Shown here: positions 1 through 8,484 of the stretch, piece by piece
Layout: each line of letters begins with the position of its first letter
Numbering within the stretch: position 1 is the first letter of the stretch
NCBI RefSeq assembly: GCF_003269295.1
Contig: NZ_QLTT01000002.1
Span: forward strand, 372,001 to 436,000
Length of the DNA stretch: 64,000 nucleotides
DNA from: Lentzea atacamensis
GTDB lineage: Bacteria; Actinomycetota; Actinomycetes; Mycobacteriales; Pseudonocardiaceae
Direction of reading: 5' to 3'
Notes under the pieces: model-generated
What the model saw: only the letters and a program-made list of their open reading frames with translations
Database searches by the model: none
What the model was told of the DNA's origin: nothing
Program-made: the position numbers and the translations under genes

Positions 1-912
1 CAGCGTCGGCACGCCGTCGACCACGCGGACTTCGAGCCCGCCGACGTCGTACACGCCGTCGCCCACACCGGCGGCCGCGATGGCGTCGGTGATGAGGACC
101 GTGCGCTTGAGGCCGGCGTGACGCGCGGCCAGGCGGACCGCCGTCGGGTGCAGGTGCACGAGGTCGCAGATGAGCTCGACGGTGACGCGGTCGTCGTCCA
201 GCAGCGCGCCGATCGGGCCGGGCTCGCGGTGGTGCAGCGGGCGCATGCCGTTGAACAGGTGCGTCGCCACGGTGGCGCCGGCGTCGACGGCGGGGCGGAC
301 CTGCGCCTCGGTCGCGTCGGTGTGGCCGATGGCGGCGAGGACGCCCGCGTCCACGAGCTGCCGCACGGCGCTGACGGCACCCTCCAGCTCAGGCGCGATG
401 GTGATCATCCGGACGGTGCCCTTGCCCGCGTCGAGCAGCTTCGTCACCGCGGTCTGCTCCGGCGGGCACAGGATCGCCGGGTCGTGCGCGCCGCAGCGGG
501 CGGCGGACAGGAACGGGCCCTCGAGGTGGATGCCCGCGACGACACCCTCCTGCACCAGCTCGGCCAGTGCGGACACCTGGTCGGCCAGCTCCGGGACCGG
601 GCGCGAGACGAGCGACGCGAGCAACGTCGTGGTGCCGTGCCTGCGGTGCGCGGCCGCCGCCTTGCGGACCTTCTGCGGGTCCTTGCTGGTGAACGCGTCA
701 CCGCCGCCGCCGTGGCAGTGGATGTCGACGAAGCCGGGCACGATCGTGCCGCCACCGACGTCGGTCGTCGGGCCGTCGGGCGGCGCGCCCTCGCCCACCG
801 CGACGATCCGGCCGTCTCCGACGCTGACCCACCCGTTCTCGAGCACCCTGTCCGGCGTGACGACCCGACCATTGGTCAGGGTCACGTCGACAGGTCCACC
901 CCACGTGCTCAT
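1..912 (-). CDS. nagA: N-acetylglucosamine-6-phosphate deacetylase, 3' end cut by window edge
   Basis: Cytosolic amidohydrolase that deacetylates GlcNAc-6-P to GlcN-6-P. The 304 codons visible start at ATG 912. Near residue 60 is the metal-site motif VDIHCHGGGG; further on are HLEGPFLS, AIGHTDA, ATHLFNGMRPLHHREPG and LITDAI, all typical of NagA. The C-terminal part lies outside the window. Its start overlaps the stop of the ROK kinase gene (ATGA, 909-912), so the two are translationally coupled and share the operator upstream of the kinase. Family assignment is firm. Confidence 0.95.
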   Translation of the reverse strand, partial: MSTWGGPVDVTLTNGRVVTPDRVLENGWVSVGDGRIVAVGEGAPPDGPTTDVGGGTIVPGFVDIHCHGGGGDAFTSKDPQKVRKAAAAHRRHGTTTLLASLVSRPVPELADQVSALAELVQEGVVAGIHLEGPFLSAARCGAHDPAILCPPEQTAVTKLLDAGKGTVRMITIAPELEGAVSAVRQLVDAGVLAAIGHTDATEAQVRPAVDAGATVATHLFNGMRPLHHREPGPIGALLDDDRVTVELICDLVHLHPTAVRLAARHAGLKRTVLITDAIAAAGVGDGVYDVGGLEVRVVDGVPTL

Positions 913-1820
913 GACGCCTCCAGCATGTCGATGGCCAGCAGCGCCGCGCCGAGGAAGCCCGCCTCGTCGCCGAGCGCCGCGAGCCGCAGCTCCGGTCGGC
1001 GCTGGAAGGCGATCAGCCCGTCCAGCCTGTCCCGCAACGGCTCCACCAGCAGGTCTCCTGCCAGTGCGAGCCCGCCACCGAGCACGACGGCCTCCGGGCC
1101 GAGCAGCGTCGCCAACACCAGGATCCCCCTGGCGAGCGCGTCGACGGCCTCGTGCCACACGGCGACTGCGTCCTGCTCCCCGTCCTTCACCCTGCGTGCG
1201 ACCTCGGCGGCGCCGTTGACGGGGGTGCCGGTACGTGCGGTGTACCGGCGGGCGATCGCCGCGGAGGACGCCACTGTCTCCACGCAGCCGATCTGGCCAC
1301 ACGCGCAGGGCACGCCGTGGCCGACGTTCACATGTCCGATCTCACCCGCGTAGCCGTCGCCGCTGAAGATCTTCCCGTCGAGCAGCAGCGCGCCGGCGAT
1401 ACCGGTGCCGATGGGCAGGACCACCGCGTTGCGCAGCCCCTTCGCGGCACCCATCCGGCACTCGGCGAGCCCGGCGGCGCGGACGTCGTGGCCGAACGTG
1501 ACGGGAACGCCCAGCCGTTCCGTGAGGACTGTGCTGAACGGGAACTGGCTCCACGGCAGGTTGGTCGTGTACACGCCGACGCCGTTGGCCTCGTCCACGA
1601 TGCCCGGCGCCACGATCCCGACGGCGTCGATCTCGTGCTCGGAGGCCTGCCTGAGCTCGTCGACGAGCTCGGCGATCACGGCGAGGAGGGGCTCCAGCTC
1701 GGCCGGAGTCGCCCGGCGGGCGTGCTTCTGCGCCGCCACCACCTCCGAGGTACCGGTGACCAGCGCCGCCTTGGTTTCGGTGCCACCGATGTCGACGGCG
1801 ACCACGTGTCTGCGTGCCAC
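909..1820 (-). CDS. ROK-family sugar kinase (probable N-acetylglucosamine kinase or glucokinase)
   Basis: A 303-residue ATP-dependent sugar kinase. The N-terminus has the phosphate-binding DIGGTETKAAL, the middle has the substrate motif around GHDVRAAGLAE, then GTGIAGALL, EIGHVNVG and the ROK zinc site CACGQIGCVE near residue 180. Length is normal. It is the first gene of a two-gene operon with nagA, which suggests GlcNAc (or ManNAc) as substrate, but ROK specificity cannot be read with certainty from sequence. A DasR-like operator sits about 30 bp upstream of the ATG, so induction by amino-sugar phosphates is likely. Confidence 0.9.
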   Translation of the reverse strand: MARRHVVAVDIGGTETKAALVTGTSEVVAAQKHARRATPAELEPLLAVIAELVDELRQASEHEIDAVGIVAPGIVDEANGVGVYTTNLPWSQFPFSTVLTERLGVPVTFGHDVRAAGLAECRMGAAKGLRNAVVLPIGTGIAGALLLDGKIFSGDGYAGEIGHVNVGHGVPCACGQIGCVETVASSAAIARRYTARTGTPVNGAAEVARRVKDGEQDAVAVWHEAVDALARGILVLATLLGPEAVVLGGGLALAGDLLVEPLRDRLDGLIAFQRRPELRLAALGDEAGFLGAALLAIDMLEAS

Positions 1821-1849
1821 GAGGACTGATCCTGCGGCATCAAAGCCCT

Positions 1850-1866
1850 ATTGGTCTATACCAAGT
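1850..1866. promoter_or_regulatory. DasR/NagR-type operator (dre site) for the kinase-nagA operon
   Basis: The sequence ATTGGTCTATACCAAGT has perfect TTGGT/ACCAA arms and differs by one base from the TGGTCTAGACCA core known for DasR of Streptomyces. It lies 30 bp upstream of the ROK kinase start, where a repressor would block transcription. The motif is seen directly; the regulator itself is not encoded in this window. Confidence 0.8.
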
Positions 1867-1927
1867 ACCGGATTGGGGGCGTGTTCCTACGCACCGGAAT
1901 CGCTCTCACCGGGCAAAACGCCCGTGA

Positions 1928-2491
1928 TCAACCGGCCATGATCTTCTGGAGTGCGTCCAGGGCCCTGGACGCCGTCGACTTCACGGTGCCCTTCGAGATG
2001 CCGGTCGCCTCGGCGATCTCGGCCTCGGACAGGTCGCCGTAGTAGCGCAGCACGAGGACCTCGCGCTGGCGCGGCGGCAGCTGCTGCAGGGCCTTGACCA
2101 CGGCCTGGTGCTCGGCGGTCAGCATCGCGAGCGACTCGGCCGACCGCGCGTTCGCCACGTGCGGCGGGGTGTAGTCGCGCGCGGTCTTGCGCCGGCGCAG
2201 CACGCTGCGCGAGCCGTTGACCACGGCCGTGCGGAGGTAGCCCACGGCTGCCTGTGCGTCGCGCAGGCCCTTCCAGTTGCGGTGCAGGCCCGTGAAGGCC
2301 TCCTGCACCACGTCCTCTGCCGTCGCGGGCTCGTCGACCAGCAGCAGCGCGAGCCGGATGAGGCGCATGCGGTGCTGCTTGTACAGGTCTTCGAGCGTGA
2401 GAGGCCCTGTGGGAGGTCCTGCGACGCCGTCCTGGATCCGCAGGTTGGTCAGGGTGTCCTGCACGGTGCGCGGGGTTTCGTCGCCAACCAC
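1928..2491 (-). CDS. SigE-family ECF RNA polymerase sigma factor
   Basis: A 187-residue group IV sigma factor. Region 2 (about residues 35-100: LYKQHRMRLIRLALLL, AEDVVQEAF, YLRTAVVNGSRS) and region 4 (about 128-185: LQQLPPRQREVLVLRYYGDLSEAEIAEATGISKGTVKS) are both complete. The start is GTG 2491; I see no Shine-Dalgarno sequence, so a leaderless message or an internal start is possible. No anti-sigma gene is adjacent, unlike the two sigma genes near 35-37 kb. Target promoters are unknown. Confidence 0.9.
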   Translation of the reverse strand: MVGDETPRTVQDTLTNLRIQDGVAGPPTGPLTLEDLYKQHRMRLIRLALLLVDEPATAEDVVQEAFTGLHRNWKGLRDAQAAVGYLRTAVVNGSRSVLRRRKTARDYTPPHVANARSAESLAMLTAEHQAVVKALQQLPPRQREVLVLRYYGDLSEAEIAEATGISKGTVKSTASRALDALQKIMAG

Positions 2492-2531
2492 AAGGTAGGA
2501 CGGTACCGGTCACCGTCGCTACGGTGGTCGC

Positions 2532-2816
2532 ATGGCCCGCTTTGCAGTCGAATTGGTGTTCGGTCCGGATCGCGAGAAGCGTCTCGCGGTGCGCCCGGCA
2601 CACCGCGAGTACATCGCCTCCCTCGCCGAGAAGGGCGTGGTCCTCGCCGCCGGTCCGTACGCGGACGACACCGGCGCGTTGATCATCTACGACGCTCCGG
2701 ACGAGACGACGTTGAAGGAGATCATCTCCGCGGACCCGTACACCCCGGCGAACGTGATCACCAAGTGGGAGATCCGCGTCTGGAACGCCCTGCTCGGTTC
2801 CTGGCTCACCGACTAG
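2532..2816 (+). CDS. YciI-family protein
   Basis: A 94-residue single-domain protein of the YciI/dimeric alpha-beta barrel type. The pattern is HREYIASLAEKGVVLAAGPYAD near residues 27-48, then DDTGALIIYDAP and the Asp-Pro-Tyr motif ADPYTPANV near 74. Family members have no agreed reaction. It is divergent from the sigma gene (40 bp between starts), and its last 11 bp overlap the 3' end of the convergent SDR gene. Confidence 0.88.
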   Translation: MARFAVELVFGPDREKRLAVRPAHREYIASLAEKGVVLAAGPYADDTGALIIYDAPDETTLKEIISADPYTPANVITKWEIRVWNALLGSWLTD

Positions 2817-3657
2817 CGGCTCGACCGCCCGGCCCGACCAGGCCCGATGTGTCGCTCGCGGCCATCTGCCGGTCGGCGTCGGCCACCTCGTCGACCGCCT
2901 GGCGGTCCACGACCATCGGTGTGAACGCGCGGAAGTACTTCAGCGCGCCCACCCAGCCGGGGACGTGGACCGCCTTCGCCCGCTTCTCGACACCCCTGAC
3001 GACGGCCTTGCCGACGTTGCGGACGGGGTACTTCTTGCCGGCCAGGCCGGGCATGCCCTGGCGGAGCTTGCCGAACACCGGGTGCTCGTCGGCGCTGTTC
3101 ACCATGTCCGTGGAGATCCACGAGAAGTACGCGGTGCCGACGTCGACGCCGAGGTGCCTGACCTCCGCGCGCAGGCTGTCCGCGAACGCCTCGCAGCCGG
3201 CCTTCGCCGCCGAGTAGGCCGCGTTGCCGGGGATGTGCACGATGGCGGCCAGTGACGACACGACGAGGCAGTAGCCACGGCTCTTGATCAGATGCGGCAG
3301 CGCCGTGCGGACCGTGCGCCACACACCGAGCAGATTGACCTCGACGACCCGTTCGAACGCCTTCGGGTCCATGGAGCGCACGAACCCGGTGGCTGCGATG
3401 CCCGCGTTGGCGATGACGACGTCGATGCCGCCGAAGTGCTCGGCGATCTCGTTCGTGACGCGTTCGAGCACGTCCCAGTCGGTGACATCGGCTTCCCAAG
3501 CCTTGCCGCCGGTCTGCCGCGCGACCTCTTCGAGCTGGGCCTTCTCGAGCCCGACGAGCGCGAGACGTGCCCCGCGCGCGGCCAGTTGCCTCGCCACCTC
3601 GGCGCCGATTCCCCTGGCCGCGCCGGTGATCAGTACCACCTTGCCCGTGACGTCCAT
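2806..3657 (-). CDS. Short-chain dehydrogenase/reductase (SDR)
   Basis: A 283-residue NAD(P)-dependent oxidoreductase. The N-terminal Rossmann motif is TGAARGIGAEV, followed by NAGIA near residue 87, catalytic Ser in VVSSLA, and YSAAK (Tyr/Lys) near 150. Start ATG 3657 is preferred over 3675 because Rossmann strand 1 begins five residues later. The substrate is not predictable; the long C-terminal extension (KRAKAVHVPGWVGALKYF) is common in actinobacterial SDRs acting on lipid or sterol-like substrates (family knowledge, weak). Confidence 0.9.
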   Translation of the reverse strand: MDVTGKVVLITGAARGIGAEVARQLAARGARLALVGLEKAQLEEVARQTGGKAWEADVTDWDVLERVTNEIAEHFGGIDVVIANAGIAATGFVRSMDPKAFERVVEVNLLGVWRTVRTALPHLIKSRGYCLVVSSLAAIVHIPGNAAYSAAKAGCEAFADSLRAEVRHLGVDVGTAYFSWISTDMVNSADEHPVFGKLRQGMPGLAGKKYPVRNVGKAVVRGVEKRAKAVHVPGWVGALKYFRAFTPMVVDRQAVDEVADADRQMAASDTSGLVGPGGRAASR

Positions 3658-3701
3658 GCCGCCACGGTAACTCAACCTACTCCCAGTAAGCTACTGGCAA
3701 G

Positions 3702-4625
3702 TTAAATTGCGCTGAGGCGGTCGACCTCCGCCTGGGTGAGCTCGAGATCGAGGACCGGCGTCAAGTCGTTGAGCTGCTCCAACGTCCGGGCCGACGCGAT
3801 CGGCGCGGCCACCGTGGGCTGCTGGGCGAGCCACGCGAGAGCCACGGCGGCGACCGTCGTCTCGTGCGTCTCGGCCAGTTCGTCGAGCACCTCGAGCACC
3901 TGCAGGCCGTGCTCGTCGAGGTACTTCGAGGCGGCGGTCGCCCGCGCGCTCCGGACCTCGACACCCGGCCGGTACTTGCCGGTCAGGAAGCCCTTGGCGA
4001 GCGACCAGTACGGCACGGTGGCCAGGTTGTTCTTCGCGACGACGTCCTGCAGGCCGCCCTCGAACCGGTCGCGGCTGACCAGGTTGTACTCGGGCTGCAG
4101 CGCCACGAACTTCGCGAAGCCCTCGCGTTCCTGGATCTCGAGCGCCTTCGCCAGCCGTTCGGCGCTGAAGTTCGACGCCGCGATGTAGCGGACCTTGCCG
4201 TCCTTCACGAGCTGGTCGTAGGCGGCCAGCGTCTCCTCGAGCGGCGTGTTCTGGTCGTCGAGGTGGTTGTAGTAGAGGTCGATGTGGTCGATGCCGAGCC
4301 GCTTCAGCGACCGCTCGGCGCTGGTCCGGATCGTGTCGCGCTTCTGGTTGTTGAACCCGGCGAGCATGCCGACCTTCGTCGCCACCACGATCTGGTCGCG
4401 GTCGCGCTTGGCCAGCCACCTGCCGATGATCGTCTCCGACTCACCGCCTGAGTTGCCCTCCGCCCAGGCCGAGTACACGTCGGCGGTGTCGAGGAAGTTC
4501 CCGCCCGCCGCGGTGTAGGCGTCGAGCACGGCGAACGACTGGTCCTCGTCGGCGGTCCAGCCGAAGACGTTGCCACCCAGGCAGAGCCGGGAGACGTTCA
4601 GATCTGTGGTGCTCAAGATCGGCAT
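3702..4625 (-). CDS. Aldo/keto reductase
   Basis: A 307-residue NADPH-dependent carbonyl reductase with a TIM-barrel fold. The catalytic set is visible: Asp and Tyr in FLDTADVYSAW near residue 49, Lys in VVATKVG near 80, His in LYYNHLDD near 118. The C-terminal cofactor segment IASARTLEQL is present. It lies head to head with the LLM gene at 4657, leaving 31 bp for two promoters. Substrate unknown. Confidence 0.92.
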   Translation of the reverse strand: MPILSTTDLNVSRLCLGGNVFGWTADEDQSFAVLDAYTAAGGNFLDTADVYSAWAEGNSGGESETIIGRWLAKRDRDQIVVATKVGMLAGFNNQKRDTIRTSAERSLKRLGIDHIDLYYNHLDDQNTPLEETLAAYDQLVKDGKVRYIAASNFSAERLAKALEIQEREGFAKFVALQPEYNLVSRDRFEGGLQDVVAKNNLATVPYWSLAKGFLTGKYRPGVEVRSARATAASKYLDEHGLQVLEVLDELAETHETTVAAVALAWLAQQPTVAAPIASARTLEQLNDLTPVLDLELTQAEVDRLSAI

Positions 4626-4656
4626 ATCGCGAACCTAGTCCGCGTTGTCAACGCAC

Positions 4657-5451
4657 ATGACGACTCTTGGGAAGTTCGGTGTCTGGGGTTCGCGGTTCCA
4701 GTGGGCGGACCGGATCGACGAGGTGGCCGAGCTGGAGTCGCTCGGCTTCGGCACGTTCTGGCTCGGCAGCTCGCCCGAGTCGGACCTGGCACTGCCGGAG
4801 CGGCTGCTCGGTGTCACGAAGTCGATGACGATCGCCACCGGCATCATCAACGTGTGGCAGACGGAGCCGGAGGACGTCTCCCGCTCCTTCCACCGGATCG
4901 GCAGCGACCGGCTGGTGCTCGGCGTCGGTGTCGGCCACAAGCAGATCGACCAGGCCTACGAGAAGCCCTACCCCAAGCTGGTGTCGTACCTGGACCGGCT
5001 GGACGTGCCGGCCGACCGGCTGCTGCTGGCGGCACTCGGCCCGAAGGTGCTGAAGCTCGCGGCCGACCGGACCGCCGGTGCCCACCCGTACCTGGTCCCG
5101 GTGGAGCACACCGCCGAGGCCAGGGAGGTGCTCGGCGGCAAGATCCTCGCGCCGGAGGTCACCGTCGTCGTGGAGGAGGACCCGGAAGCTGCGCGAGCGA
5201 TCGCACGTGAGCAACTGGGGTACTACTTCACGCTGACGAACTACACGAACAACTGGATGAGGTGGGGATTCTCCGCCGACGAGGTCGCCGCTCCCGGCTC
5301 TGACCGGCTGATTGACGCGCTGGTCGCGTGGGGTAGCCCCGATCAGGTGGCTGCGAAGCTGCGGGCGCACCTGGACGCGGGAGCCGACCACGTGGCCATC
5401 CAGTCGCTGAACGGCAGGTACGCCGAGTTGGCCGCCGCGCTGGCCCCGTGA
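4657..5451 (+). CDS. LLM-class, F420-dependent-type oxidoreductase
   Basis: A 264-residue flavin/F420 luciferase-like protein. It opens TTLGKFGVWGSRFQW and has SLGFGTFWLGSSPE, a barrel core VLGVGVGHK, and AALGPKVLKLAADRTAGAHPYLV, typical of actinobacterial F420-dependent enzymes. Start ATG 4657 is preferred to TTG 4645. F420 use is inferred from the family; the substrate is unknown. It lies 57 bp upstream of fba on the same strand. Confidence 0.85.
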   Translation: MTTLGKFGVWGSRFQWADRIDEVAELESLGFGTFWLGSSPESDLALPERLLGVTKSMTIATGIINVWQTEPEDVSRSFHRIGSDRLVLGVGVGHKQIDQAYEKPYPKLVSYLDRLDVPADRLLLAALGPKVLKLAADRTAGAHPYLVPVEHTAEAREVLGGKILAPEVTVVVEEDPEAARAIAREQLGYYFTLTNYTNNWMRWGFSADEVAAPGSDRLIDALVAWGSPDQVAAKLRAHLDAGADHVAIQSLNGRYAELAAALAP

Positions 5452-5508
5452 CACGTGCTCGTAGGATGCGGTCGACACGGCGTTCAGGGCACCTGAGGAG
5501 GACGACCG

Positions 5509-6543
5509 ATGCCCATCGCAACCCCCGAGGTCTACGCGGAGATGCTGGACCGGGCCAAGGCGAACGAGTTCGCCTATCCCGCGATCAACGTCACCTCGTC
5601 GGAGACTCTCAACGCGGCTCTGCGCGGATTCGCCGAGGCCGAAAGCGACGGCATCATCCAGATCTCGACCGGTGGTGCCGAGTTCGCCTCGGGCACCAAG
5701 GTCAAGGACATGGTGACCGGCGCTGTGGCGCTCGCCGAGTTCGCGCACGTCGTCGCGGCGAAGTACCCGGTGAACATCGCGCTGCACACCGACCACTGCC
5801 CGAAGGACAAGCTCGACGGGTACGTGCGTCCGCTGATCGCGATCAGCCAGGAGCGGGTGGACAAGGGCGGCAACCCGCTCTTCCAGTCGCACATGTGGGA
5901 CGGCTCGGCCGTGCCTCTGGAGGAGAACCTCCAGATCGCGAGCGAGCTGCTCGACCTCTCCGCCAAGGCGAAGATCGTCCTCGAGATCGAGGTCGGCGTC
6001 GTGGGCGGCGAGGAGGACGGCGTCGACAACGAGATCAACGACAAGCTCTACACGACGCCAGAGGACTACCTGAAGACCGTCGACGCGCTCGGCGCCGGTG
6101 AGAAGGGCCGCTACCTGCTCGCCGCGACGTTCGGCAACGTGCACGGCGTGTACAAGCCGGGCAACGTCAAGCTGCGTCCGGAGATCCTCAAGCAGGGCCA
6201 GGACGTGGCGGCCGAGAAGCTGGGCCTCCCGGCCGGCTCGAAGCCGTTCGACCTCGTCTTCCACGGCGGCTCCGGCTCGCTGCTGGAGGAGATCCACGAG
6301 GCCGTGTCGTACGGCGTCATCAAGATGAACATCGACACGGACACGCAGTACGCCTTCACCCGCCCGATCGCGGCGCACATGTTCCAGAACTACGACGGTG
6401 TGCTGAAGATCGACGGCGAGGTCGGCAACAAGAAGACCTACGACCCGCGCAGCTACCTCAAGGCCGCTGAGCAGGCCATGGCCGCACGCATCGCCCAGGC
6501 GTGCGAGCACCTCAAGTCGTCGGGCCGCATGATCGCGGGCTGA
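5509..6543 (+). CDS. fbaA: Class II fructose-bisphosphate aldolase
   Basis: Cleaves fructose-1,6-bisphosphate in glycolysis and catalyses the reverse step in gluconeogenesis; zinc-dependent and cytosolic. The 344 residues include the metal ligands in LHTDHCPKD (near 90), EIEVGVVGGEEDG (near 160), FGNVHGVYKPGN (near 205) and VFHGGSGS (near 247), then the phosphate site KMNIDTDTQ. GAGGAGG lies 8 bp before the ATG. A perfect hairpin terminator follows the stop. Confidence 0.98.
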   Translation: MPIATPEVYAEMLDRAKANEFAYPAINVTSSETLNAALRGFAEAESDGIIQISTGGAEFASGTKVKDMVTGAVALAEFAHVVAAKYPVNIALHTDHCPKDKLDGYVRPLIAISQERVDKGGNPLFQSHMWDGSAVPLEENLQIASELLDLSAKAKIVLEIEVGVVGGEEDGVDNEINDKLYTTPEDYLKTVDALGAGEKGRYLLAATFGNVHGVYKPGNVKLRPEILKQGQDVAAEKLGLPAGSKPFDLVFHGGSGSLLEEIHEAVSYGVIKMNIDTDTQYAFTRPIAAHMFQNYDGVLKIDGEVGNKKTYDPRSYLKAAEQAMAARIAQACEHLKSSGRMIAG

Positions 6544-6554
6544 CCACTGCACGT

Positions 6555-6588
6555 GAGAAGGGCCCCGGCGCTTGCCGGGGCCCTTCTC
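6555..6588. terminator. Perfect bidirectional hairpin terminator between fba and the convergent membrane gene
   Basis: Bases 6555-6569 (GAGAAGGGCCCCGGC) and 6574-6588 are exact reverse complements around the loop GCTT. This is a 15-bp stem with no mismatch. It ends 3 bp before the stop of the opposite-strand gene and 12 bp after the fba stop, so it can serve both. There is no long U-tract on either side, as is common in actinobacteria. Confidence 0.9.
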
Positions 6589-6590
6589 GT

Positions 6591-7706
6591 TCAGCTGGGT
6601 TTCAGTCGTGAGGCGATCATCTGCGTCTCCGGCCGGCGGATCGCCATGTCCCCTGCCGTCCACAGCACGGCCAGCAGCACGGCGGTGACCGCGGCCGACG
6701 AGAACGAGATCGGCGGCCCCCACAGGTACTCCTGCTGGAACCAGATGCCGACGTACCCGACCGTCGTGACGGCCGCCGACCCCAGCACGGCCGCAGCCGG
6801 CGTGGGCATCCTGACGACGTGCGCCGCGTCGATCGCGAGCCCGACGAGGACCAGGAACAGCGGCACGGCCGACTTCGGGAAGTCGATGCCCGCGAGCATC
6901 GGCCAGATCAGGCACCGGTACGCGACATAACCACCCGCGACGGCCGTGGCCGCCCACGGCTTGCCGATCGTGCGCCGTGCGATCACCAGCACGATGGCCG
7001 CCGCCACGAGCCCCCACACCGGGTAGACCCAGTCCGCGATCGGCAGCGCGAAGTTCACGACGGCCTCGCGCCCGATCGGAACCCCGAGCTGGTCGGCGGC
7101 GAACTGCAGCAGAATCGGCTCGGCCTCGGGCCTACCGTTGTCGTAGGCCTGCAGCGCGCGCACGCCGTACTCCTGGTGCTGGTTGGGGAACCAGACGTTC
7201 TCCAGGAAGAAGAACCACAGCGCGACCAGGCCGAACGTCCTCGCGTTCCCCGCGGGGAAGTACTTCATCCACCCGCGGATCGCGCCGGCCAGCATGACGG
7301 CCGTGCCCAGGTAGAGCAGCGCGTGCGACCCGGACCAGCTCGTGATGTCGAGTCCGTTGATGCGGTGGTTGATTACGTCGATCGGCAGGGCGACGAGGAA
7401 GATCCCACAGCCGACCTGCATCAGCCTGACGGTGAGCTTGTCGGCCCCGTACCCGGTGAACGTGTGGAACAACGTCAGCCCGACCACGATCACCGTGCCC
7501 ACGGTGTTGATCAGGTGCGGCGGCGCCAGGTCGTCGCGCAACCACTTGAAGTGCCACGAGACGTCCCACGACGACCCGATCAGCTTGAGGAGCAGACCTA
7601 GGAGCCACAGCTGGTAGAGCTGCTTCGTGAGCGTCGCCGGTGTCTCTCTGCCGGGCTCGCCCCGCTCCCAGTACTGGTCCCGGAACTGCCTTACCCCCTG
7701 AATCAT
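6591..7706 (-). CDS. Polytopic membrane protein of unknown function
   Basis: A 371-residue protein with roughly nine to ten hydrophobic segments (for example LWLLGLLLKLIGSSW, GTVIVVGLTLFHTF, AAAIVLVIA, AAVTAVLLAVLW). Conserved-looking polar residues sit inside membrane stretches: WDVSWHFKW near residue 38, DVINHRI and SWSGSHALLYLG, with several histidines. Start ATG 7706 was chosen because the longer reading to 7919 is not protein-like before it. I do not recognise the family. Histidines at helix ends could suggest metal or haem binding, but this is speculative. Confidence 0.75.
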   Translation of the reverse strand: MIQGVRQFRDQYWERGEPGRETPATLTKQLYQLWLLGLLLKLIGSSWDVSWHFKWLRDDLAPPHLINTVGTVIVVGLTLFHTFTGYGADKLTVRLMQVGCGIFLVALPIDVINHRINGLDITSWSGSHALLYLGTAVMLAGAIRGWMKYFPAGNARTFGLVALWFFFLENVWFPNQHQEYGVRALQAYDNGRPEAEPILLQFAADQLGVPIGREAVVNFALPIADWVYPVWGLVAAAIVLVIARRTIGKPWAATAVAGGYVAYRCLIWPMLAGIDFPKSAVPLFLVLVGLAIDAAHVVRMPTPAAAVLGSAAVTTVGYVGIWFQQEYLWGPPISFSSAAVTAVLLAVLWTAGDMAIRRPETQMIASRLKPS

Positions 7707-7839
7707 CCGAACATCATGAGCTGCCGGTTGGTGTGCTGGAAGCGAAACGCACCCTGGTTTTACCCTGATGTTTCCATTTCGTATGCACGTTCGGGTGAAC
7801 GGCATTGATCTGTTCGGCCCAGCGCGCAACCATGCGGCC

Positions 7840-7926
7840 ATGAGCAAGAAGATCATCGCTGGAGTGCTCGTCACCGCTCTGCTGCTGGCCGTTGTGGCCG
7901 CGGTCATGAGGGTCTTCATCTCGTAA
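7840..7926 (+). CDS. Possible 28-residue single-pass membrane peptide
   Basis: ATG 7840 to TAA 7926 encodes a peptide with two lysines followed by one hydrophobic helix (IIAGVLVTALLLAVVAAVM) and a short tail. Codon use matches neighbouring genes. There is no clear Shine-Dalgarno sequence. It sits alone between the divergent membrane gene and DUF3151. It may be a real small membrane protein or chance; the evidence is composition only. Confidence 0.35.
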   Translation: MSKKIIAGVLVTALLLAVVAAVMRVFIS

Positions 7927-7954
7927 AGTCGGTTCGTGCGGCACGATGGGCCGC

Positions 7955-8365
7955 ATGGTTGAGAACCTCCTCGGGCCAGAGCCGACTCGTCTTCCCGACC
8001 GTCCTGAGGCGCAGGCCGCTGCTGACGGTGGCACGGATCCCGGCAAGATCGTGCGGGCCTACCCGGACTTCTCGGAGGCTTGGGCGCTGCTGGCTGAACG
8101 GGCGTTGCACGCTGGAGACCCGGTGGCCGCCTATGCGTATGCGCGGACCGGGTACCACCGCGGGCTGGATCAGTTGCGGCGGGCCGGGTGGAAGGGCTTT
8201 GGGCCGGTTCCGTGGGACCACCGGCCCAATCAGGGATTCTTGCGGGCGCTCGGGGCGTTGGCTCGGGCTGCTCGGGAGATCGGGGAGGACGAGGAGTGGG
8301 AGCGGTGCTCTCAGTTCTTGGCCGACTCCGATCCCAAGGCGCCGGCTGCGCTCGGGCTGGCCTGA
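7955..8365 (+). CDS. DUF3151 family protein
   Basis: A 136-residue soluble protein of the actinobacterial DUF3151 family (Rv0360c-like, from memory). Hallmarks are VENLLGPEPTRLP at the start, ERALHAGDPVAAYAYARTGYHRGLD near residue 50, and RRAGWKGFGPVPWDHRPNQGFLRAL. Start ATG 7955 is preferred over ATG 7946 because the family begins at this residue. The function is unknown. Its place between fba and purA matches mycobacterial gene order, which supports the assignment. Confidence 0.88.
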   Translation: MVENLLGPEPTRLPDRPEAQAAADGGTDPGKIVRAYPDFSEAWALLAERALHAGDPVAAYAYARTGYHRGLDQLRRAGWKGFGPVPWDHRPNQGFLRALGALARAAREIGEDEEWERCSQFLADSDPKAPAALGLA

Positions 8366-8379
8366 TCTGAATCGGGTGC

Positions 8380-8405
8380 GTCGGCAGGTTGTCCGGCCTG
8401 CCGAC
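8380..8405. terminator. Hairpin after the DUF3151 gene
   Basis: GTCGGCAGG (8380-8388) and CCTGCCGAC (8397-8405) form a 9-bp perfect stem with an 8-nt loop, 15 bp after the DUF3151 stop. There is no U-run. Confidence 0.55.
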
Positions 8406-8484
8406 ACCAACTCAACACGTTCGGCCCCTTTCGACGTTTGCGTCAAGCGGAGCAGTCTCGCTGTGACGGACCAGAGGGGTGGAC

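Noticed and set aside
4648..7017. 789-codon minus-strand ORF across the LLM and fba genes
   Set aside because: Antisense to two well-supported genes; no motifs.
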